Shown here in pieces: positions 12,061 to 21,101 of a stretch of 64,000 bases of DNA. The notes beneath the pieces are model-generated. The model was not told the DNA's origin. It searched no databases and worked only from the letters and a program-made list of their open reading frames with translations. The stretch spans positions 4,588,001 to 4,652,000 of the forward strand of contig NZ_QYUQ01000002.1 in NCBI RefSeq assembly GCF_003590835.1, written 5' to 3'. Each line of letters opens with the position of its first letter. Within the stretch, counting starts at the first letter, position 1. Made by a program: the position numbers and the translations under genes. This DNA comes from Noviherbaspirillum sedimenti (GTDB taxonomy: Bacteria; Pseudomonadota; Gammaproteobacteria; Burkholderiales; Burkholderiaceae_D).

Positions 12061-12543
12061 TTAGATTTTCCGGATGGCCTGGCCTGCCACCCCGGCCGCG
12101 AACTGGTGCGCCGGACCGGCGCCGGGAATGGCGATGAACGGATCGATCTGCAATAGCGGGATCAGCGCGAAGGCGCGTTCGGTCAGGCGCGGATGAGGGA
12201 CGCGGAGGCTGGAAGTGGCGATGATCTGCTCGCCGTACAGCAGGATGTCCAGGTCCAGCGTGCGCGGCGCATTGCGAAAAGGGCGTTCGCGCCCGGCCGC
12301 CAGTTCCAGCGCCTGCAATTGTTCGAGCAAGTCCTGCGCCGGCAGTGCGGTGTCGAGGCGGGCGACTGCGTTGATGAAATCGTCGCCGCCGGCATCGATC
12401 GGGGCGGTCCGGAACAGGCTCGATTGCGCGGCCAGCCGGCACTGCGGCAGCCGCCCCAGTGCAGCCAGCGCCTGTTCAACCTGGGTGCGCGCATCGCCCA
12501 GATTGGCGCCGATGCCGATGTAGGCGCTGACCGTGGCGGTCAT
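12061..12543 (-). CDS. folK: 2-amino-4-hydroxy-6-hydroxymethyldihydropteridine pyrophosphokinase
   Basis: HPPK transfers pyrophosphate from ATP to the pterin alcohol in folate synthesis. 160 residues with AYIGIGANLGD at the N-terminus, FRTAPID, FINAVARLDT, and the family signature RTLDLDILLYG followed by VPHPRLTERAFALIPL. The ATG overlaps the pcnB stop by one base (TAATG), so translation is probably coupled. The stop abuts the DUF486 remnant in frame, so the last few residues may have been altered by the rearrangement. Confidence 0.96.
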   Translation of the reverse strand: MTATVSAYIGIGANLGDARTQVEQALAALGRLPQCRLAAQSSLFRTAPIDAGGDDFINAVARLDTALPAQDLLEQLQALELAAGRERPFRNAPRTLDLDILLYGEQIIATSSLRVPHPRLTERAFALIPLLQIDPFIAIPGAGPAHQFAAGVAGQAIRKI

Positions 12544-13955
12544 TATGCGCCGCCGCTAATGTCGCCATTGCCGCCATCGGCGCTGGCGCCGCTGCTGAGG
12601 TTCGCGCCGCCTTCGGCCGCCTTGCTGCGTTTGCTGCCGCCGCGCCGCCGGCGTTTTTTTGCCGCCCCGGTTTCGCCTTCGGCACGCGATTTTTGCTGCA
12701 GCAGGGTTTCGCGGCCGGAGCCGTCGGCTTCCATGAAGTCGGTCCACCATTGCCCGAGGTCGGCATCGAGCTCGCCCGATTCGCAGCGCAGCAGCAGGAA
12801 GTCATAGCCGGCGCGCAGGCGCGGATGCTCCAGCAGCTTGTAGGGCGATTTGCCGATGCGGCGCTCGAAGCGCGGCTGCATCGCCCACAGGTCGCGCATG
12901 TCGGAAGTGGTCTTGCGCTGCAGCGCCAGTTTTTCGCCTTGCGATTCCAGCACGTCATCGGCTGCCTGGTGCAGGGCGGGAATGGGATATTCGCCAGCGG
13001 CCTGGTAAGCCTGCCACTTTTCCAGCACCTGGTGCCACAGCAGGGCGGCGAACAGGAAGCCGGGCGAGACCGGCTTGCCCTGGCGGACTCGGGTGTCGGT
13101 ATTGTTGAGCGCCAGGGTGACGAATTTTTTGCCCATGGGTTGCTCCAGCACCACGTCCAGCAGCGGCAGCAAGCCGTGATGCAGGCCTTCCTTGCGCAAC
13201 TGTTTGAGGCAAGCCAGCGCATGGCCGCTCATCAGCAGCTTGAGCATTTCATCGTACAGGCGCGCCGCCGGCACGTTGTTGATCAGCGGCGCCATCACCG
13301 CCATCGGCGCGCTGGTGTCGGGGTCGATGGTGAAACCAAGCTTGGCGGCGAAGCGCACCACGCGCAGCATGCGCACCGGGTCTTCACGGAAGCGTGCTTC
13401 CGGCACGCCGATCATGCGCAGTGTCTTGCTGCGGATGTCGACCATGCCCTCGTGGTAATCCAGCACGCTCTGGCTGGCCGGATCGTAGTACATGGCGTTG
13501 ATGGTGAAGTCGCGCCGTACTGCATCTTCGTGTTGTTCGCCGAAGGTGTTGTCGCGTAATACGCGGCCATGCTCGTCCTTGGACGCCGACTCCATCGTCG
13601 TGCCGCGGAAGGTGGTCACTTCGATCAATTCCTGGCCAAACATCACATGCACGATCTGGAAGCGGCGGCCGATGATGAAAGCGCGCCGGAACAGGCGCTT
13701 GACCTGGTCCGGGGTGGCATTGGTGGCGACGTCGAAATCCTTGGGCTTGACCCCCAGCAGCAGGTCGCGCACCGCACCGCCCACCAGGAAGGCCTTGAAG
13801 CCGGCTTCCTGCAGGGTTTGCGTGACCCTGACGGCGTTCGGCGACACCAGTTTGGGGTCGATGCCGTGTTCCTTGACGTCGAATACGACCGGCTGGGTCG
13901 GGTCGATTACCTTGTTCTTGACGCCGAGGATGCGGCGGATGAATTTTTTAATCAT
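12543..13955 (-). CDS. pcnB: Poly(A) polymerase I
   Basis: Adds 3' poly(A) tails that promote RNA decay and affects plasmid copy number. The ATG at 13955 (MIKKFIRRILG) gives 470 residues; the open frame runs further upstream but overlaps the HAD gene and is not PcnB-like. Nucleotidyltransferase motifs LVGGAVRDLLLG and KDFDVAT, RRDFTINAMYYD and EDPVRMLRVVRFAAKLGF are intact. The C-terminal tail is rich in Arg/Lys, then Gly/Ser/Ala. The start overlaps the HAD stop by eight bases and the stop overlaps folK by one base. Confidence 0.96.
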   Translation of the reverse strand: MIKKFIRRILGVKNKVIDPTQPVVFDVKEHGIDPKLVSPNAVRVTQTLQEAGFKAFLVGGAVRDLLLGVKPKDFDVATNATPDQVKRLFRRAFIIGRRFQIVHVMFGQELIEVTTFRGTTMESASKDEHGRVLRDNTFGEQHEDAVRRDFTINAMYYDPASQSVLDYHEGMVDIRSKTLRMIGVPEARFREDPVRMLRVVRFAAKLGFTIDPDTSAPMAVMAPLINNVPAARLYDEMLKLLMSGHALACLKQLRKEGLHHGLLPLLDVVLEQPMGKKFVTLALNNTDTRVRQGKPVSPGFLFAALLWHQVLEKWQAYQAAGEYPIPALHQAADDVLESQGEKLALQRKTTSDMRDLWAMQPRFERRIGKSPYKLLEHPRLRAGYDFLLLRCESGELDADLGQWWTDFMEADGSGRETLLQQKSRAEGETGAAKKRRRRGGSKRSKAAEGGANLSSGASADGGNGDISGGA

Positions 13956-14622
13956 GGAACAATTGTAATACGGGCCAGCCATGCGCTTGCGCATGAGCGG
14001 CGAGTCGGGCATTCGGATTGGTCGCGACGGGATCGGTGACCAGGGATAGCAGAGGGATATCGTTTTGCGAGTCGCTGTAGAAATGGCTGCGCTCGAAACC
14101 CTCCAGGGTGTGGCCCAGCCCGGCCAGCCAGGCTTGCGCATTGACGACCTTGCCGGCGCCGTAAGGCGGGGTGCCGAGCAGGCGGCCGGTCAGGTCGCCG
14201 TTGGCCGCCAGCTCCGGTTCGGCGGCGATCAGGTGCTCGACGCCGAATTCGCGGGCGATCGGCCCGGTGATGAAACGGTTGGTGGCGGTGATGATGGCCA
14301 CCAGGTCGCCGGCATCCTGGTGCTTTTGCACCAGGCCGCGCGCCGCCGGCCGGATTGCCGGCGCGATCACTTCGGCCATGAATTCGCGGTGCCAGGCATC
14401 GAGCTGCGTGCGCGGGAATTGCGCCAGCAGGCCGAAGACGAATTCCAGGTACAGCACCGGATCCAGCGTGCCGGCCTGGTATTGCCGGTAAAAGTCGGCG
14501 TTGCGCTTTTCCAGTTCGTTGGCGTCTACGGCGCCGGTGCGGGCGAGGAATTGTCCCCACTCGAAATCCGAATCGAGCGGCAGCAGGGTGTGGTCGAGGT
14601 CAAACAGGGCCAGGTTCGTCAT
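13948..14622 (-). CDS. HAD-IB family phosphatase
   Basis: 224-residue HAD-superfamily hydrolase, subfamily IB (SerB-like fold). Motif I is DLDHT in LALFDLDHTLLP, motif II the Thr of IITATNRF, and motif III YSDSQNDIPLL, so the catalytic aspartate and metal site look complete. The helical cap lies at about residues 15-90. Substrate is not evident; relatives include phosphoserine and histidinol-phosphate phosphatases. It overlaps hda by 23 bases and pcnB by eight bases within one operon. Confidence 0.9.
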   Translation of the reverse strand: MTNLALFDLDHTLLPLDSDFEWGQFLARTGAVDANELEKRNADFYRQYQAGTLDPVLYLEFVFGLLAQFPRTQLDAWHREFMAEVIAPAIRPAARGLVQKHQDAGDLVAIITATNRFITGPIAREFGVEHLIAAEPELAANGDLTGRLLGTPPYGAGKVVNAQAWLAGLGHTLEGFERSHFYSDSQNDIPLLSLVTDPVATNPNARLAAHAQAHGWPVLQLFHD

Positions 14623-15283
14623 GGAGCATCAGTTCTTTCAACAACGGCAGCGTGATCGGGCGCTTGGTTTCCAGTGAATAGGAGTCCAGCGCATCGAGCA
14701 TCGCCATCAGGGAAGGCATGTCGCGCTTGAAATGCGTCATGAGGTAGGGCAGCACGCCGGCCGACAGCACCAGGCCGCGCGCGGCAGCGGCGTGTTCGAG
14801 GGCAGCGATCTTTTCGGCATCGCTCAAGCCTTGCACCTGGTAGATCAGGCCCCAGCCGAGGCGGGTGCGCAAATCCTCGCGCACGGCCAGCGCTGCTGGC
14901 GGCTGCGGGCCGGCAGCCACCAGCACGCCGCCTTGTTCGCGCACCTGGTTGAACAGGCTGAAGGCAGCGATCTGCGACGCCGGCGACAGGCTGGCGACAT
15001 CGTCGAGCAGGTACAGGCGCAGTGGCGGCCGGTAGGCCAATGCCGCTTCATCGGCGTTGCCATCGATGTAAGCCGCGCCCTCAACGCTGGCCAGCGCGCG
15101 CAGCAGATGGGATTTGCCGGCGCCGGCTTCACCCCAGAGATAAATGAAGCGCTCGCCCAGGCCACTCACCGCGCCTTGCGCCACGCGCGTCAATAAAGCC
15201 AGCAATTCCCCGTTCTGCCCGGTTACGAAGGTATCCAGGGCAGGGGAATTGTGGGCATTCAGGTCCAGCAATAACTGTTTCAT
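14600..15283 (-). CDS. hda: DnaA regulatory inactivator Hda
   Basis: AAA+ protein that, with the DNA-loaded clamp, stimulates hydrolysis of DnaA-bound ATP and limits re-initiation. The ATG at 15283 (MKQLLLDLN) is preferred over a TTG two codons upstream. Walker A is WGEAGAGKSHLL, Walker B LYLLDDVASL, and an arginine-rich sensor region (REDLRTRLGWG) follows. 227 residues is usual length. It is the first gene of the minus-strand operon hda-HAD-pcnB-folK and is divergent from purM. Confidence 0.93.
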   Translation of the reverse strand: MKQLLLDLNAHNSPALDTFVTGQNGELLALLTRVAQGAVSGLGERFIYLWGEAGAGKSHLLRALASVEGAAYIDGNADEAALAYRPPLRLYLLDDVASLSPASQIAAFSLFNQVREQGGVLVAAGPQPPAALAVREDLRTRLGWGLIYQVQGLSDAEKIAALEHAAAARGLVLSAGVLPYLMTHFKRDMPSLMAMLDALDSYSLETKRPITLPLLKELMLHDEPGPV

Positions 15284-15487
15284 CAACAAAAGATAGTTTG
15301 CAAGCGCCCGCTAGGATAATCGGTCTGCCAAGCTTTTGCCAGCATGGCAAGCTATGCTTCCCCTACGGAAAGAGTAAATGCCATTCACAAGCCGGAAAAC
15401 GGGGGCAATTTTGTTAAAATAGCGCTTTGCCGCAGGTTTTGTGCGGCTATCACCTGCTATTTTACCGCCTCTGCCGCCAATCACATC

Positions 15488-16531
15488 ATGAGTTTCCCTT
15501 CTTCTGTCTCCCTGTCCTACCGCGATGCTGGTGTCGATATCGATGCCGGCGATGCCCTGGTCGAAGCCATCAAGCCATTTGCCAAACGCACCATGCGCGA
15601 AGGCGTCATGGGCGGCATTGGCGGATTCGGCGCCTTGTTCGAGGTTAGCAAGAAATTCAAGGAGCCGGTGCTGGTCTCCGGCACCGATGGCGTCGGCACC
15701 AAGTTGAAGCTGGCTTTTCATCTGAACAAGCACGACACGGTCGGCATCGACCTGGTCGCCATGAGCGTCAACGATATCCTGGTGCAGGGCGCCGAGCCGC
15801 TGTTTTTCCTGGATTATTTCGCCTGCGGAAAACTGGACGTGGCCACCGCCACCGATGTCATCAAGGGCATCGCCCAGGGCTGCGAGCAGGCCGGTTGCGC
15901 CCTGATCGGCGGCGAAACCGCCGAGATGCCTTCCATGTATCCGGATGGCGAATACGACCTGGCCGGCTTCGCAGTCGGCGCGGTGGAAAAATCGAAACTC
16001 ATCGACGGCCGCAAGATCACCCCCGGCGACGTCGTACTCGGCCTGGCTTCGTCCGGCGCGCACTCCAACGGCTATTCGCTGGTGCGCAAGATCATTTCGG
16101 TGGCCAAGCCGGACCTGAACGCCGACTTCCATGGCCGCCGCCTGGCCGACGTTTTGCTGGCGCCGACCCGCATCTATGTGAAGCCGCTGCTGGCGCTGAT
16201 GGAAACCATGGAAGTCCGTGGCATGGTGCACATTACCGGTGGCGGGCTGGTCGAAAACATCCCGCGCGTGTTGCAGGACAACCTGACTGCGGTGCTGCAT
16301 CGCGATGCCTGGACCATGCCGCCCCTGTTCTCCTGGCTGCAGCAGCATGGCGGTGTGGCCGACGCCGAAATGCATCGCGTGTTCAACTGCGGCATCGGCA
16401 TGACGGTGATCGTCGCGAAAGAAAACGCCGATGCGGCGCAGGCGCAATTGCAGGCCGCCGGCGAAACCGTGTTCCGTATCGGCGAGATTCGCGAACGGGC
16501 CGAAGGCGAGGCACAGACCATCGTGGTCTGA
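15488..16531 (+). CDS. purM: Phosphoribosylformylglycinamidine cyclo-ligase (AIR synthetase)
   Basis: Fifth step of de novo purine synthesis, ATP-dependent closure of FGAM to AIR. The ATG at 15488 ([19 protein letters not shown]) gives 347 residues, the family length; the frame is open further upstream without homology. Landmarks are [32 protein letters not shown] [31 protein letters not shown] and [13 protein letters not shown]. The ribosome site is poor. It stands alone, divergent from hda, and ends at a strong terminator. Confidence 0.97.
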   Translation: MSFPSSVSLSYRDAGVDIDAGDALVEAIKPFAKRTMREGVMGGIGGFGALFEVSKKFKEPVLVSGTDGVGTKLKLAFHLNKHDTVGIDLVAMSVNDILVQGAEPLFFLDYFACGKLDVATATDVIKGIAQGCEQAGCALIGGETAEMPSMYPDGEYDLAGFAVGAVEKSKLIDGRKITPGDVVLGLASSGAHSNGYSLVRKIISVAKPDLNADFHGRRLADVLLAPTRIYVKPLLALMETMEVRGMVHITGGGLVENIPRVLQDNLTAVLHRDAWTMPPLFSWLQQHGGVADAEMHRVFNCGIGMTVIVAKENADAAQAQLQAAGETVFRIGEIRERAEGEAQTIVV

Positions 16532-16553
16532 TCCTGGCGGGATGTTTCCGGAA

Positions 16554-16587
16554 AAGGCTGCAAGGCGAAGGTCTTGCAGCCTTTTTT
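16554..16587. terminator. Terminator after purM
   Basis: AAGGCTGCAAG at 16554-16564 pairs perfectly with CTTGCAGCCTT at 16573-16583, followed by a T run to 16587. The convergent Anbu gene ends at 16589 inside the same structure, so it may serve both strands. Confidence 0.9.
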
Positions 16588-16588
16588 A

Positions 16589-17470
16589 TTAGTGCTGCCG
16601 GTTATTGCCGGTCTGTTGCGCCAGTGTCTGCAGCGGCGCGGCATGGCTGCTGGACGTGCGTCCCGCTTGCGCCGGCGGCGCCACCCGTACCGGCTGGCTG
16701 AAGGCGTTTGCCGCAGACAGCACATTGGCGGTCATCTCGGGGCTGGCATTCCACACCGGGTCGTCGATCCCCTCGAACACCGATTTCAATTGCCGCCCCC
16801 AGGTAGTGCGGATCATCTGGAAATACTGGTTGCGTTCATCGATGGTGACGAAGCGGCTCGCTGCCAGCCTGTCGGCTTCATATACCAGCAAGTCCAGCGG
16901 CAGCCCCACCGAGATGTTCGAGCGCAGGGTCGAATCCATTGAAATCAGCGCGCATTTGGCCGCTTCGTCGAGTGACGTTGCCGGCGTGACCACGCGGTCG
17001 ATGATCGGCTTGCCGTATTTGGCTTCGCCGATCTGGAAATACGGGTTTTCATTATGGGACTCGATGAAATTGCCGGCAGAGTACATCTGGAACAGGCGGC
17101 AGCGCTCGCCGCCGATCTGGCCGCCGAAAATCATGCTGACATTGAACTCGATGCCGAATTTTTCCAGTGCGGCGGCGTCGCGCTCGTGGACCATCCGGAT
17201 GGCGTCGCCGACAATCTGCGCGGCGTCGTGCATGGAGTTCACGGTCCAGATGCTCTCGCCATCGGCATTGACATGATCGGCGATGAGCTGGCGGATCGAT
17301 TGGGAAATCGACAGGTTCCCTGCCGTCATCAGCACCATCATGCGTTCGCCCGGCTGCTCGAATACGCTCATCTTGCGGAAGGTGCCGACCTGGTCAACGC
17401 CGGCATTGGTGCGCGAATCGGACAGGAAGACCAGTCCAGCATCCAGGCGCATGGCAACACAATAAGTCAT
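16589..17470 (-). CDS. Anbu (ancestral beta-subunit) proteasome-like peptidase
   Basis: 293-residue N-terminal-nucleophile hydrolase of the proteasome/HslV superfamily. It begins Met-Thr, so removal of Met exposes the catalytic Thr1; Asp17 lies in SDSRTNAG and Lys32 in FRK, as expected for a Thr1-Asp17-Lys33-type site. MVLMTAGNLS and FQMYSAGNFIE are family features. The last 50 residues are Ala/Ser/Gln-rich and probably disordered. It is longer than HslV (about 175) and no HslU lies nearby. A 95-base gap with a small hairpin (17504-17518) separates it from the transglutaminase gene upstream. Its neighbours are the partner genes typical of Anbu. The substrate is unknown. Confidence 0.93.
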   Translation of the reverse strand: MTYCVAMRLDAGLVFLSDSRTNAGVDQVGTFRKMSVFEQPGERMMVLMTAGNLSISQSIRQLIADHVNADGESIWTVNSMHDAAQIVGDAIRMVHERDAAALEKFGIEFNVSMIFGGQIGGERCRLFQMYSAGNFIESHNENPYFQIGEAKYGKPIIDRVVTPATSLDEAAKCALISMDSTLRSNISVGLPLDLLVYEADRLAASRFVTIDERNQYFQMIRTTWGRQLKSVFEGIDDPVWNASPEMTANVLSAANAFSQPVRVAPPAQAGRTSSSHAAPLQTLAQQTGNNRQH

Positions 17471-17565
17471 GATCCGATCGCGGAAGGAAAAAAACTGATT
17501 CTACCGCAAGGATTGCGGCAATTTGCTTTTCTTTAATTCGTCATGAAGGCTGCCAGCCAGCGCCA

Positions 17566-18363
17566 TCAGGTGCTGCTCACGTCCACCTGCACTGTCATGG
17601 TCTCGGTGCCGCCACCGCGCCGTACCCCGCGCACCGGCGCGGCCGAGTCGTAATCGCGGCCGACCGCAAGCCGGCAATGCATGGCGCTGGTGAATTGTGC
17701 ATGGGTGACATCGATGCTGATCCAGCCGGAAAAGTCGATGTCGTCGACCCAGACATCGACCCAGGCATGGCTTTCCGCATGGTCGGTGTCGCCGGCGTGG
17801 ATATATCCCGAGACGTAGCGAGCGGGTATGTCCTGTGTATGGCAGCAGGCCAGGAAAAGATGTGCATGGTCCTGGCACACGCCCTGTTGCAGTTGCAGGG
17901 CGTCGGTGGCGGTGGTGGTGACCACGGTCGCACCACTTTGGTACGCGACCGTGCCGCGGATCGCTTCGGCCAGCGCCAGCATGGCATGGCTGCGGGCGCC
18001 GGCAGCCAGGTGTTGCGCGGCAAAGCTGCGGATCGCGGCGGTCGGTTCGGTCAGCCGGCTCGGCACCGTAAATACCAGCGGCGACAGGACATCCCTGCCC
18101 GGCAGGCGGCCGCGGTAGAGCGGCGCGATATCGACCGCGCCCGCGGCGACGATGCGCACTTCATCGTGGCGATCGCTGATGGTCAGGGTATGGCAGGTAT
18201 TGCCGAAGGCGTCGACGAAGGCATGGCAGCGCCCGCCGGTGGCGATGTTCCAGGACTTTATCTGCTGGTGCGTGTCGTGGCGCGGCGTCAACCGCAGTTG
18301 CTGGATGGTGTATGCCAGCGGCGCGGTGTAGCGGTAGATGGTTTCATGGCGAATGGCAAGCAT
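17566..18363 (-). CDS. Transglutaminase-like cysteine peptidase/amidotransferase of the Anbu cluster
   Basis: 265-residue protein with a bacterial transglutaminase N-terminal domain (about 1-85, starting MLAIRHETIYRYTAPLAY) and a papain-like transglutaminase core. The catalytic triad is visible: Cys in QGVCQDHAHLF, His in ESHAWVDVW and Asp in SIDVTH. The ATG at 18363 has GGGAA six bases upstream; a TTG at 18405 overlapping the alpha-E stop is an alternative that adds 14 residues. It could hydrolyse, or form, amide bonds on the peptide made by the neighbouring ATP-grasp protein. Confidence 0.9.
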   Translation of the reverse strand: MLAIRHETIYRYTAPLAYTIQQLRLTPRHDTHQQIKSWNIATGGRCHAFVDAFGNTCHTLTISDRHDEVRIVAAGAVDIAPLYRGRLPGRDVLSPLVFTVPSRLTEPTAAIRSFAAQHLAAGARSHAMLALAEAIRGTVAYQSGATVVTTTATDALQLQQGVCQDHAHLFLACCHTQDIPARYVSGYIHAGDTDHAESHAWVDVWVDDIDFSGWISIDVTHAQFTSAMHCRLAVGRDYDSAAPVRGVRRGGGTETMTVQVDVSST

Positions 18364-18401
18364 GCGGATTCCCGTTGCGGTGGTGGCGGATGTGGCCGTC
18401 G

Positions 18402-19367
18402 TCAAGCCGCAAGCGGCATCATGAAATCACGGCTGACCCGGTTGCCCAGTTCGAACACGTCTTCGAGGAAAGCCGTCAGGTAGTCGTGCAAGCCGTCCGC
18501 CAGGATATCGTCGAGGCGCGCAAAGCGCAGTTGCGCATGCAGCTTGCCCGCCAGCCTTTCGGTATCGGCGGACATGTCGTTGCTGACTGCCTGCAGGTTT
18601 GCCACCACTTCATCCATGCAGGCCAGCAGCGAGCGTGGCATGTCGGCGCGCAGCATCAGCAATGCCGCCACCCGCGCCGGCGTGATGACGTCGCGATAGA
18701 CCTTGCGGTAGATTTCAAAGCCCGACACCGAACGCAGCAGCGCCGCCCAGTAATAGAAATCGAGCGGCTGTTCGGCGCCGTCGCCGGTCCCGTTCGCCGC
18801 CATGCCGTCCTGCGCGCCATGGAACTTTACATCGAGCAGGCGCGCGGTATTGTCGGCGCGTTCGAGGAAGGTGCCCAGGCGTATGAAATAAAAAGCCTCG
18901 TCCTTAAGCATGGTACCGATGGTGACGCCGCGCGACAGGTGCGAGCGGTGCTTGACCCATTCGAAGAACTGGCTGGGATCGCGTTCCAGCGCCTGGCCTT
19001 GCAATAGCGGCTGCATCTCCAGCCAGCTGGCATTGAGGGTTTCCCAGACTTCGGTGGTGAGGCTGCCGCGCACGGCGCGGGCGTTTTCCCGTGCCTGCGT
19101 CAGGCAGGACGCGATTGACGACGGGTTGGCGGGATCGCGCACCATGAAATCCAGCACATCCCGTGGCGTCAGCACGGCGTACTTGTGGTCGAACATGTGT
19201 TGCAGCTCCGAGATGCTGAGCGTGGCGCGCCAGCCTTGTTCGGCCGACTGCGCCGATTGCGGCAGCAGCGAGGTTTGCATGTTGACGTCGAGCATACGGG
19301 CAGTGTTCTCCGCCCGCTCAGTGTAGCGGGCCATCCAGAACAGGTGGTCGGCGGTGCGGCTCAGCAT
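18402..19367 (-). CDS. Alpha-E domain protein
   Basis: 321-residue, almost wholly helical protein of the alpha-E family, recognised from the start MLSRTADHLFWMARYTERAENTARMLDV and the internal YFIRLGTFLERADNTARLLDVKFH, which look like two related half-repeats. No catalytic motif is evident. The family is nearly always encoded next to a circularly permuted ATP-grasp gene and is thought to assist it. Here its ATG follows the ATP-grasp stop after one base. Confidence 0.92.
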   Translation of the reverse strand: MLSRTADHLFWMARYTERAENTARMLDVNMQTSLLPQSAQSAEQGWRATLSISELQHMFDHKYAVLTPRDVLDFMVRDPANPSSIASCLTQARENARAVRGSLTTEVWETLNASWLEMQPLLQGQALERDPSQFFEWVKHRSHLSRGVTIGTMLKDEAFYFIRLGTFLERADNTARLLDVKFHGAQDGMAANGTGDGAEQPLDFYYWAALLRSVSGFEIYRKVYRDVITPARVAALLMLRADMPRSLLACMDEVVANLQAVSNDMSADTERLAGKLHAQLRFARLDDILADGLHDYLTAFLEDVFELGNRVSRDFMMPLAA

Positions 19368-19368
19368 A

Positions 19369-20784
19369 TTAATTCTCCAGTATCCAGGTATCCTTGGTGC
19401 CGCCGCCTTGCGAGGAATTGACCACCAGCGAGCCTTCCGTCAGTGCCACCCGCGTCAGGCCGCCCGGCACCATGGTCATCGACTTGCCGGACAGGACGAA
19501 CGGACGCAGGTCGATGTGGCGTGGGGCGATGCCGGATTCGACGTAGGTCGGGCAAGCCGACAGCGCCAGGGTCGGCTGGGCGATGTAGCCCTCGGGGTGG
19601 GCCAGCACGCGCTGGCGGAAATCCTCGATCTGCTGCTTCGTGGCAGCGGGGCCGACCAGCATGCCGTAGCCGCCGGCGCCATGCACTTCCTTGACCACCA
19701 GTTGCGCCAGATTGGCCAGGGTGTATTCCAGCTCTTCCTTCTTGCGGCACTGGTAGGTCGGCACGTTGTTCAGGATCGGTTCTTCCGACAGGTAAAAGCG
19801 GATCATGTCCGGCACATACGGGTAGATCGACTTGTCGTCGGCCACGCCGGTGCCGATCGCGTTGGCCAGCGTGACCCGCCCGGCGCGGTACACCGACAAC
19901 AGGCCCGGCACGCCCAGCGAGGAGCCGGCGCGGAAGGCCAGCGGATCGAGGAAATCGTCATCGATGCGGCGGTAGATCACATCGACCCGCTTAGGCCCCT
20001 GGGTGGTGCGCATGAACACCGCATTGTCATTGACGAACAGGTCCTTGCCTTCGACCAGTTCGACGCCCATCTGTTGCGCCAGGAAGGCATGCTCGAAATA
20101 GGCCGAGTTGTACATCCCCGGCGTCATCACCACCACGGTCGGGTCGGCGATGCCCAGCGGCGCCACCGAGCGCAGGTTCTCCAGCAGCAGGTCGGGATAG
20201 TGATCGATCGGCGCCACCTTGTGGCGGGCGAACAGTTCCGGAAAGAGGCGCATCATCATCTTGCGGTCTTCCAGCATGTACGAGACGCCCGAGGGCACGC
20301 GCAGGTTATCTTCGAGCACGTAGAATTCGCCGGCGCCGGCGCGCACGATATCCACCCCGGCGATATGCGCGTAGATATCGGAGGCCACGGTGATACCCTG
20401 CATCTCCGGGCGATACTGGGCATTACGGAAAATCTGCTCAGGCGGAATCACCCCGGCCTGCACGATGTGCTGCTCGTGGTAGATGTCGTGGATGAACATG
20501 TTCAGCGCCAGCACCCGTTGCTTCAGCCCTTTTTCCAGTTTCGCCCATTCGGCGGCCGGAATGATGCGCGGGATGATGTCGAAGGGGATCAGGCGTTCGG
20601 TGCCGGCATCGTTGCCATACACGGCAAAAGTGATGCCGACCCGGCGAAACACCAGGTCGGCTTCGGCGCGCTTCTGGGCGATGGCCTCGCAGGCCTGTTC
20701 GGCCAGCCAGGCTTCGAACTCCTGGTAATGCGGGCGCACCGATCCGGCATGGTCGCGGTACATTTCATCGAAAAATTTTGGCAT
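19369..20784 (-). CDS. Circularly permuted ATP-grasp protein (type 2)
   Basis: 471 residues from ATG 20784 (MPKFFDEMYRDHAGSVRPHY). Circularly permuted ATP-grasp enzymes activate a carboxylate as acyl phosphate and ligate an amine, suggesting peptide or amide bond formation. Family stretches include IIPAAEWAKLEKGLKQRV, ILRNAQYRPEM-like IFRNAQYRPEMQG, YVLEDNLRVPSGVSYMLEDR, DVIYRRIDDDFLDP and VVKEVHGAGGYGMLVGP, with acidic metal-binding residues conserved. It is the first gene of the operon ATP-grasp, alpha-E, transglutaminase, Anbu. The ribosome site is weak. Product and acceptor are unknown. Confidence 0.93.
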   Translation of the reverse strand: MPKFFDEMYRDHAGSVRPHYQEFEAWLAEQACEAIAQKRAEADLVFRRVGITFAVYGNDAGTERLIPFDIIPRIIPAAEWAKLEKGLKQRVLALNMFIHDIYHEQHIVQAGVIPPEQIFRNAQYRPEMQGITVASDIYAHIAGVDIVRAGAGEFYVLEDNLRVPSGVSYMLEDRKMMMRLFPELFARHKVAPIDHYPDLLLENLRSVAPLGIADPTVVVMTPGMYNSAYFEHAFLAQQMGVELVEGKDLFVNDNAVFMRTTQGPKRVDVIYRRIDDDFLDPLAFRAGSSLGVPGLLSVYRAGRVTLANAIGTGVADDKSIYPYVPDMIRFYLSEEPILNNVPTYQCRKKEELEYTLANLAQLVVKEVHGAGGYGMLVGPAATKQQIEDFRQRVLAHPEGYIAQPTLALSACPTYVESGIAPRHIDLRPFVLSGKSMTMVPGGLTRVALTEGSLVVNSSQGGGTKDTWILEN

Positions 20785-20951
20785 GGTCGTCTTGCGAAGG
20801 AGTTTCCTCTTGATTAACAAGAAGCATGCCAAGCAAAAACAGCTGTTTCGCCGGAAATGTGCACCAGAAAAGAGCAAATAAGCGCAAACCGACCTCGGCG
20901 TGCCCGGCCAAAGAATTATTTACGCCACCTGCAAATTCCGCTTGCATAAAT

Positions 20952-20971
20952 CACTGTTTGTTTATACAGTA
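20952..20971. promoter_or_regulatory. LexA box in the recA promoter
   Basis: The palindrome CTG-N10-CAG at 20954-20969 (CTGTTTGTTTATACAG, flanked by A and TA) matches the LexA operator. It overlaps a possible -10 (TATACA at 20963-20968) preceded by TTGCAT at 20942-20947 with a 15-base spacer. The rest of the 317-base gap between the ATP-grasp gene and recA holds no convincing gene; a TTGACA at 21062-21067 lacks a good -10. Confidence 0.85.
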
Positions 20972-21101
20972 CCGACTCAGCAGCAGAAAGCACGAATTCC
21001 AAGTTGTTTTTGCATCCGCTGTTTTAGATATCAGCAAGCAAGCCGTCAATTCGCTACATTTTTGACAAACGATTATTGCCAGCCATTTTCGAAAGAGACC
21101 T

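Noticed and set aside
13956..14141. N-terminal extension of pcnB
   Set aside because: Overlaps the HAD gene; residues are shadow-like, and MIKKFIRRILG at 13955 is the usual start.
15384..15420. Possible purM promoter TTCACA and TAAAAT
   Set aside because: The spacer would be 25 bases, too long for sigma-70.
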